A stretch of DNA of 64,000 nt from the NCBI RefSeq assembly GCF_002115825.1, contig NZ_JFJZ01000003.1, positions 62,001-126,000 on the forward strand, written 5' to 3'. Positions 57,715 to 64,000 of the stretch are shown in pieces. The notes beneath the pieces are model-generated. The model made no database searches. It saw nothing but the letters and a program-made list of their open reading frames with translations, and was not told the DNA's origin. Both the position numbers and the translations under genes were made by a program. Positions within the stretch are counted from its first letter, which is position 1, and every line of letters starts with the position of its first letter. This stretch comes from Thalassospira sp. MCCC 1A01428 (GTDB taxonomy: Bacteria; Pseudomonadota; Alphaproteobacteria; Rhodospirillales; Thalassospiraceae).

Positions 57715-59508
57715 TTAAAACAGCTTGGGGGGCGCATCCCCACGGTCTTCGCTATGCAATTCCAAAAGACCGCGATTATAGGCCATCATGGCATCCTTTT
57801 CATGAACAAAGCCAATCATCAGCCGGTCATCATCACTGGCGACCACCGGCAAATGTTCATCGCCGGTTTGCTCCATTAACCGGATGGCATGTTCGATGCT
57901 GTCTTCGCGGCACACCACAGGCGGCTCGACCCGGGCCAGTTGAATTGCGGTTACGTCATCGCCAATATCGGGGTCAAAGGCCGCATGGCGCAAATCGGCC
58001 AAAGTAATGGTGCCAACCAGTTTGCCCTCGACATCCAGCACAAACAATTCACCATAGGGCGCATTGATCAGTTTTTCGCGCAATCGGCTAAGGGGTTCAT
58101 CAGGCAGGACGGTGGCAAACTGCTTTGACATCACATCAACCACCTTAAGACTGCGCAGCAAATTAACCTCGCGGCCCCAACGATGGCTTAACCCGCGCTG
58201 GCGCAATTGCCAGCCAAAAAACGACCCGCCCTGGGCATGATCTGCAATCATGGAGGCAATCACCGATGCCACCATGACGGCAATGGTCAGTTCATAATCG
58301 CCGGTCAGTTCGAAAATGATCAGGGTTGTTGAAATCGGCGCACCCAGCATGGCCGCGGCCACCGCCCCCATCCCCACCAGGGTATAGGCCCCGTGCCCCG
58401 ATGAAAGATGCGGCAACAGAGCCGTGGCGGTAAGGCCGAACGCCCCGCCCAGCATGGCCCCTAAAAACAAAGCCGGGCTAAACACCCCGCCACCAAAGCC
58501 CAGACCAAGGCACAGCACAACCAGCACCGCCTTGACCACCAAAAGCTGGCTTAACAGCGACCAGGAATAGACTTCATAAAGGGCGTCGTTAATCGCACCA
58601 TAACCAACACCGACAATTTGCGGATACCCCACCGCCATTACCCCCACCGCCAGCCCCGCCAGTGCCGGTCGCGCCCACAATGGAAGCCTGGTTGAACCAA
58701 TAAACTTTTGCGTAAGCCCGACAGAGCGCACAACCAGAATGCTGAGAATACCGGCACACACACCAAGCAATGCAAAGGCAGGAAATTCCAGAAAGGATGC
58801 TATTTCGTGGGCCGGGATCAGAAATGAAACATCATGACCAAAATACAGCCGGGTTAAAATGGTGCCACTCACCGATGCCAGCACAATTGGCGCAAAAGCC
58901 GTCAGCGCATAATGGCCCAATGCCACTTCGTGCGCAAAAAGGGCACCGGCCAGCGGCGCATTAAACGATGCGGCCACCGCCGATGCCACCCCGCAGCCCA
59001 GCAAGGTACGTGCGGCACTGCGGCGCAAATGCAAAACCCGGGTTAGCCACGATCCTATCGTTGCGCCCATATGCACAACCGGCCCTTCCCGGCCCAATGA
59101 TGCGCCACAGCCCAGCGACACAACATTAACCAGTGCCGCCTTAAGGCCACCGGTAACCGACATGCGGCCATCATGAAAGGCTGCGGCATCGATCACGTCG
59201 GCCACGCCCAGCACCCGGCGTTCGGGCATAAACCTATAAACAAACAGCCCGATCACCAGTCCGCCCAGTGTTGGCACCACAATCAAATGCCAGGCAGGAA
59301 GGTTTTGCAAAAAATAATGCACCGCCTCGTCGGACGAACCAAAACCCAGTTTCTGGATAAAAAGCAGGGCTTCGCGAAATACAATTGCCACGGCCCCCAC
59401 CAGGGACCCCACCACCAGCGCAAGCAGCGACAAAATCAGCTGTTCGCCTTTTAACGCCCGGCGCAAACCCGTAAAAATGCGCCGATTTCGCAACCTGATA
59501 TTTGCCAA
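57715..59508 (-). CDS. ClC-family chloride channel/antiporter with CBS domains
   Basis: 597 residues. The membrane part has about eleven helices, with the anion-site segment SLGCGASLGREGPVVHMGA and LGFGGGVFSPALFLGAMLGG, both typical of ClC. The C-terminal 150 residues are two CBS domains (VMSKQFATVLPDEPLSRL..., then EDSIEHAIRLMEQTGDEHLPVV). Bacterial members exchange Cl- for H+ or act as channels; which one is not certain. The first gating segment usually GSGIP is not evident. Confidence 0.9.
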   Translation of the reverse strand: MANIRLRNRRIFTGLRRALKGEQLILSLLALVVGSLVGAVAIVFREALLFIQKLGFGSSDEAVHYFLQNLPAWHLIVVPTLGGLVIGLFVYRFMPERRVLGVADVIDAAAFHDGRMSVTGGLKAALVNVVSLGCGASLGREGPVVHMGATIGSWLTRVLHLRRSAARTLLGCGVASAVAASFNAPLAGALFAHEVALGHYALTAFAPIVLASVSGTILTRLYFGHDVSFLIPAHEIASFLEFPAFALLGVCAGILSILVVRSVGLTQKFIGSTRLPLWARPALAGLAVGVMAVGYPQIVGVGYGAINDALYEVYSWSLLSQLLVVKAVLVVLCLGLGFGGGVFSPALFLGAMLGGAFGLTATALLPHLSSGHGAYTLVGMGAVAAAMLGAPISTTLIIFELTGDYELTIAVMVASVIASMIADHAQGGSFFGWQLRQRGLSHRWGREVNLLRSLKVVDVMSKQFATVLPDEPLSRLREKLINAPYGELFVLDVEGKLVGTITLADLRHAAFDPDIGDDVTAIQLARVEPPVVCREDSIEHAIRLMEQTGDEHLPVVASDDDRLMIGFVHEKDAMMAYNRGLLELHSEDRGDAPPKLF

Positions 59509-59751
59509 TATCCTGTGTCCCTGCCCCGCTTTTGATGTGGCTTGTCATTTTCGCCCATCACAACCCCGGCGATTATATCGCACCCCGCCATTATTATGGT
59601 CAAACCTTCAATCATCTTTTCAACCACCGCTCAATGCAGGTGGCGGGCTTTTTCGGCCTTTTTGCCCTCTGCTGACATGTCATGGCGTAAATTAAAAAAA
59701 CGATCATTGATCTTTGGCGCTGCGATGCCCCATTCTTACAACCAAATCAGA

Positions 59752-59766
59752 TGCATATAATATGCA
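59752..59766. promoter_or_regulatory. Palindrome over a -10-like element upstream of the MFS gene
   Basis: TGCATATAATATGCA is a perfect 15-bp palindrome with a single central base. It contains TATAAT (59756-59761), 35 bp before the MFS gene ATG, so a bound protein would block the promoter. Confidence 0.45.
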
Positions 59767-59796
59767 CCCTATAATTCGTTTCAGGACATTTAATTA

Positions 59797-61048
59797 ATGA
59801 CCAGCAGTCAACCGGCGGACACGTCTTTGTCCCGGCCCATACCGCCTTTTGCCGAATTTGTCGCCCTTATGGCCCTGACCATGGGCATGGTGGCCCTTTC
59901 GATTGATAACCTGTTACCGGCCTTTGGCCCGATTGCCCGTGATTATAGCCTGACCGATCCCAATGAAATCCAGTTGCTGGTTTTCATTTTCATGGTCGGC
60001 TTTGCCCTGATGCAAATTGTTTATGGACCGCTGGCCGATGTCTATGGCCGCAAACGCACCCTGATGATGGGCCTGGTCATTTATACCATCGGCACCGTCA
60101 TGGCATTTTTTGCCGACAGCTTTGAACATTTGCTGATTGCCCGTTTTGTTCAGGGGCTGGGGGGCGGCGGCCCCGCGCGTTCTGACCCTGACCATCATTC
60201 GCGACTGTTTTAATGGTCGCGATATGGCGCGCGTGATGTCGCTGGTGATGATGGTGTTTATTATTGTGCCGGTCTTTGCCCCGGCCAGTGGCGGGTTGAT
60301 CCTGTCGTTTGGCAGCTGGCATCTTATTTTCGGCTTCATGCTGCTTCTCGCCGTCGTGGTCGCCCTTTGGTACAAGCTGCGCATGCCCGAAACCCTGCAC
60401 CCGGAATACCGGCATAAACTATCGATCCGGCGCATTTTTCGCGATTTTGGCGTTACCGCCACCACCCGCCAGACAGTGGGCTATGCCAGTGCGATGGGCC
60501 TGTGTTTTGGCTGTCTGATGTCCTATATCGGATCGGCAGAACAAATATTCGATTCATCGATCTATGGGCTGGGCACCATGTTTCCGGTGGTTTTTGGCCT
60601 GATTGCGGCCGCCATGAGTGTCGCATCCCTGGTCAATGCCCGGCTGGTACGCAAAATCGGCATGCATAAATTATCGCATTTTGGCCTGTGCGTTTTCATT
60701 GCCATCAGCGCGGTTAACCTGGTTGTCGCATTGTCCTATGATGGTGTGCCACCGCTTTGGCTGTTTGGTGTCGGCCTGACGATTGCGCATTTTGCCTTCA
60801 TGCTGACCATGCCGAATTTTAACTCGCTGGCGATGGAACCGGTTGGTGCCATTGCGGGTACGGCATCGTCACTGATCGGGTTTTATACCACCCTGATCGG
60901 GGTTATTTGCGGCACGATAGTCGGGCAAAACTTTAACGGTACCGTTATTCCGCTGGTGGGCGGTTATCTGACACTGGGCGTTGTTTGCCTGATCATTGTG
61001 CTGACAACCGAGCGGGGCAAACTGTTTCATGCGACCCACGGGTCGTAA
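59797..61048 (+). pseudogene. Bcr/CflA-type MFS drug transporter, frameshifted
   Basis: The first frame (59797-60213) gives the N-terminal helices, FADVYGRKR-type loop (GPLADVYGRKRTLMMG) and reads LLIARFVQGLG, then goes astray to a stop. The second frame picks up as AAAPRVLTLTIIRDCFNGRDMARVMS and runs to 61048 with the remaining helices. The switch is at a run of six Gs (60159-60164); five Gs would restore one frame of about 416 residues. The two halves together match a complete 12-helix exporter. It may be a sequencing error, a true pseudogene or a phase-variable gene. Confidence 0.85.
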
Positions 61049-61087
61049 ATACCCCAACAGTTGGCAATATCCACCCCAAACATATGA

Positions 61088-61123
61088 AATCCCCCGCCAG
61101 AAATATCTGACGGGGGATTAATT
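61088..61123. terminator. Bidirectional terminator between the MFS gene and metH
   Basis: AATCCCCCGcCAGA (61088-61101) pairs with TCTGaCGGGGGATT (61106-61119) with one mismatch; AATTTT follows on the plus strand and ATTTC on the minus strand. It serves two convergent genes. Confidence 0.7.
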
Positions 61124-61165
61124 TTGCGCACCAAACCAGAAACCGGTATTGCCAAAAAAGCAGGA

Positions 61166-63817
61166 TCACCCCCGCAGCGGGCGCGGATCATAGTTCAGGT
61201 TCGGGGCCAGCCAACGTTCGGCAACGGCGAGGTCCATGCCTTTACGATTGGCATAGTCTTCGACCTGATCGCGTTCAATTTTACCAAGGCCAAAATATTT
61301 GGCATCGGGGTTGGCGAAATAAAAACCGCTGACCGAAGCCGTTGGCGTCATGGCAAAGCTTTCGGTTAGTGAAACACCGGTGTTTTCTTCGGCATTCAGC
61401 AACTTCCAAAGCGTGCCTTTTTCGGTATGATCCGGGCAGGCCGGATAACCCGGTGCCGGGCGTATGCCCTGATATTTTTCACCAATCAAATCGTCATTGG
61501 TAAGGTCTTCGTCACGGGCATAAGCCCAAATCTCGCGACGGACCTTTTCATGCATGGTTTCGGCAAAGGCTTCGGCAAACCGGTCCCCCAACGCCTTGAC
61601 CAGAATGGCGTTATAATCGTCATTCTCGGCTTCGAGACGCTTGGCAATGGTTTCCACTTCCGGCCCGGCGGTAACGGCAAAGGCACCGATATAGTCGGTT
61701 TTACCGCTTTCTTTGGGCGCGATATAATCGGCAAGGGCGCGATTGGGGCGCTTGTTGTTTTCGCGAAACATTTGCTGACGCAAGGTATGAATAACCACCG
61801 GTTCGTTGCCATCAGGGGCCGGAGTAATTTCAATATCGTCCCCAACACTGTTGGCTGGCCAAATGCCAACCACGGCGCGCGGCGTAAACCATTTTTCTTC
61901 GACAATGCGTTTTAACATCGCCTGGGCATCGGCAAACAGGTTACGTGCCGTTTCACCGACAACTTCGTCATCAAGAATGGCCGGGAAACGACCATGCAAT
62001 TCCCAGGTTTCAAAAAACGGTTTCCAGTCAAACCGGGCCAGCAAATCTGCCAGGTCAAAGTCGTCAAACACCGTCAAGCCCGGTTTCGCCGGGGCAACTG
62101 GTGTATAATTTTCCCAGTCAAGCTGCGCCTTGTTCGCACGGGCATCGGTCAGGGCAAAGCGTTTTTTCTGTAATTGCTGGGCGGCATGGCGTTCGGCCAT
62201 TGCCACATATTCATCGTGCAATTCCTTGACAAACACATCGCGGCGGGTTTCAGACACCAGATTGCTGGCAACCCCCACCGCGCGCGACGCATCAATAACG
62301 TAAACCACCGCCTTGTTATAATTTGGCGCGATTTTAACCGCTGTATGCACCTTTGACGTGGTCGCCCCGCCAATCAGCAACGGAATATTCAACCCTTCGC
62401 GCTGCATCTCGGCCGCAACATAGGTCATTTCTTCCAGCGACGGCGTAATCAGGCCGGAAAGGCCGATAATATCGACTTTTTCCGCCTTTGCCGTTTCAAT
62501 GATTTTTTGCGTTGGCACCATCACGCCAAGGTCCAGCACCTCGAAATTGTTACATTGCAGAACAACGCCGACAATGTTTTTACCAATATCGTGAACATCA
62601 CCCTTAACGGTAGCAAGCAGGATTTTACCGTTGGTTTCGCGCTTGCCCTGCTTTTCTTCCTCGATAAACGGGATCAGATAGGCAACGGCCTTTTTCATCA
62701 CCCGGGCCGATTTCACCACCTGGGGCAAAAACATTTTACCGGCGCCAAACAGGTCGCCCACAATGTTCATACCATCCATCAGTGGCCCTTCAATTACATG
62801 AAGGGGTTTGTCGGCCTGCAGCCGGGCTTCTTCGGTATCTTCTTCAACAAATTCGGTAATGCCGTTAATCAGGGCATGGGCCAGGCGCTCGTTAACCGGC
62901 TTTTTGCGCCATTCCTGGTCAACTTTCTTTTCCGGGCCGCCGGTCCCCTTGTATTTATCGGCAATTTCCAGCAACCGGTCGGTCGCATCGGACCGGCGGT
63001 TCAAAATCACATCTTCGACACGTTCGCGCAGTTCCGCCGGGATTTCTTCGTAAACCACCAGCTGGCCGGCATTCACAATCCCCATATCCATGCCGGCTTT
63101 GACGGCGTGGTATAAAAACACCGAATGCATGGCTTCGCGGACCGGGTTATTCCCCCGGAACGAAAAGGACACGTTGGAAACACCGCCGGAAATTTTGGCG
63201 TAAGGCAGGCGTTCCTTGATCAGCTTGCAGGCTTCGATAAAATCGACCGCGTAATTGTCGTGCTCCTCGATCCCGGTGGCGACGGCAAAAATATTGGGAT
63301 CGAAAATAATGTCTTCCGGCGGGAAACCCACCTGGTCAACCAACACGCGATAGCTGCGTTCGCAAATTTCGATTTTGCGCTTTACCGTATCGGCCTGGCC
63401 TTTTTCATCAAACGCCATCACCACCACAGCGGCCCCGTAACGGCGCAACAGGTTGGCCTGACGAATAAACGGTTCGTCGCCTTCCTTAAGGCTGATCGAA
63501 TTGACGATACCCTTGCCTTGCAGGCATTTCAAACCGGCTTCAATCACGTTCCATTTGGAACTGTCCACCATGATCGGCACACGGGCAATGTCGGGTTCGG
63601 CTGCGACCAGATTGATGAAATTAACCATCGCCGTTTCGGCATCCAGCATCGCATCATCCATGTTGATGTCGATGATCTGGGCACCGTTTTCGACCTGCTC
63701 GCGGGCAACATCAAGGGCTGCTTCGTAGTTTTCCTCGACGATCAGCTTTTTGAATTTTATCGAACCTGCGACGTTGGTACGCTCGCCGATATTGATGAAT
63801 CTGGATATTTGGGTCAT
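61166..63817 (-). CDS. metH: Cobalamin-dependent methionine synthase, folate/B12/activation part
   Basis: 883 residues. It starts at the pterin-binding domain ([17 protein letters not shown]), continues with the cap and cobalamin domain ([19 protein letters not shown], with His409 as the likely lower cobalt ligand) and ends in the SAM-binding reactivation domain ([15 protein letters not shown]). The homocysteine domain is missing and is encoded separately at 63844 and beyond. Such split MetH proteins are known in alphaproteobacteria. It transfers a methyl group from methyltetrahydrofolate through cobalamin to homocysteine. Confidence 0.95.
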   Translation of the reverse strand: MTQISRFINIGERTNVAGSIKFKKLIVEENYEAALDVAREQVENGAQIIDINMDDAMLDAETAMVNFINLVAAEPDIARVPIMVDSSKWNVIEAGLKCLQGKGIVNSISLKEGDEPFIRQANLLRRYGAAVVVMAFDEKGQADTVKRKIEICERSYRVLVDQVGFPPEDIIFDPNIFAVATGIEEHDNYAVDFIEACKLIKERLPYAKISGGVSNVSFSFRGNNPVREAMHSVFLYHAVKAGMDMGIVNAGQLVVYEEIPAELRERVEDVILNRRSDATDRLLEIADKYKGTGGPEKKVDQEWRKKPVNERLAHALINGITEFVEEDTEEARLQADKPLHVIEGPLMDGMNIVGDLFGAGKMFLPQVVKSARVMKKAVAYLIPFIEEEKQGKRETNGKILLATVKGDVHDIGKNIVGVVLQCNNFEVLDLGVMVPTQKIIETAKAEKVDIIGLSGLITPSLEEMTYVAAEMQREGLNIPLLIGGATTSKVHTAVKIAPNYNKAVVYVIDASRAVGVASNLVSETRRDVFVKELHDEYVAMAERHAAQQLQKKRFALTDARANKAQLDWENYTPVAPAKPGLTVFDDFDLADLLARFDWKPFFETWELHGRFPAILDDEVVGETARNLFADAQAMLKRIVEEKWFTPRAVVGIWPANSVGDDIEITPAPDGNEPVVIHTLRQQMFRENNKRPNRALADYIAPKESGKTDYIGAFAVTAGPEVETIAKRLEAENDDYNAILVKALGDRFAEAFAETMHEKVRREIWAYARDEDLTNDDLIGEKYQGIRPAPGYPACPDHTEKGTLWKLLNAEENTGVSLTESFAMTPTASVSGFYFANPDAKYFGLGKIERDQVEDYANRKGMDLAVAERWLAPNLNYDPRPLRG

Positions 63818-63843
63818 CGTTTTTTCGATCTCTCTCGGCTTAC

Positions 63844-64000
63844 TTAGGCGGCATCAAACGGTTCAAGCCCGGACAAACGCATTTTCGGCGTCAATTTAGG
63901 GGCCTTACGCGGCGCACAGCCCTTAACGGCATCCGTAATCGCCCGGATATGAGGCGGCGTTGTTCCACAGCAGCCCCCCAGCAGGTTGATCAGGCCGCTT
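63844..64000 (-). CDS. Homocysteine S-methyltransferase domain of methionine synthase (partial, 3' end)
   Basis: A minus-strand frame enters from the right edge and stops at 63844-63846. Its end contains [17 protein letters not shown], the zinc-binding double-cysteine motif of the homocysteine domain of MetH. It is the separately encoded N-terminal module for the metH at 61166-63817 and lies just 26 bp upstream on the same strand. The rest lies outside the window. Confidence 0.9.
   Translation of the reverse strand, partial: SGLINLLGGCCGTTPPHIRAITDAVKGCAPRKAPKLTPKMRLSGLEPFDAA

Overview
The window is chromosomal DNA of an alphaproteobacterium, most likely of the Rhodospirillales and Thalassospira-like. 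The grounds are the gene order of the division and cell-wall (dcw) cluster, a MurE with the meso-diaminopimelate motif DNPR, a long-linker FtsZ, a MetH split into two genes, and many TRAP/ABC transporters. This placement is inferred from protein character, not from a search. There are no rRNA or tRNA genes, CRISPR arrays or insertion sequences that I can see.

Region 1 (1-5000) holds metabolic genes: a PPOX-type flavoprotein and an isochorismatase-family hydrolase divergent from a GlxA-type AraC regulator, a CorA-type metal channel with an acidic extension, and an exported EF-hand protein. Region 2 (5111-21045) is the first part of the dcw cluster, on the + strand and tightly packed: MraZ boxes, mraZ, rsmH, ftsL, ftsI, murE, murF, mraY, murD, ftsW, murG, murC, murB, ddl, ftsQ. 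Region 3 (21087-27703) is a block on the opposite strand between ftsQ and ftsA. It carries a PIN-domain toxin with an excisionase-like antitoxin, a LacI-family regulator and a complete glucose-type ABC importer (gtsABC plus ATPase) with two paired LacI-type operators. Region 4 (28008-37640) resumes the cluster with ftsA, ftsZ, lpxC, bamD, recN and ligA.

Region 5 (37683-43369) has an NTF2-like protein, a secreted SNase-like nuclease, an EamA transporter divergent from a LysR regulator, a YghZ-type aldo/keto reductase and a second LysR regulator. Region 6 (43447-48710) is a minus-strand operon joining a TRAP carboxylate importer to an MmgE/PrpD protein and a LigI-like lactonase/amidohydrolase, which looks like an uptake and breakdown unit for an unidentified carboxylate. 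Region 7 (49246-64000) has an M24 aminopeptidase P, a small unknown protein, an SDR oxidoreductase, prmA, a UvrD helicase, a second EF-hand protein, a ClC channel with CBS domains, a frameshifted Bcr/CflA-type MFS transporter, and the split metH, whose second gene runs off the window.

Most of the window is ordinary core genome. The parts most worth a second look are the interruption of the dcw cluster between ftsQ and ftsA with its regulatory DNA, the MraZ box array, a probable CTG start for the LacI regulator, the hexa-G frameshift in the MFS gene, and the TRAP/MmgE/LigI-like cluster. I found no clearly new defence or mobile system.
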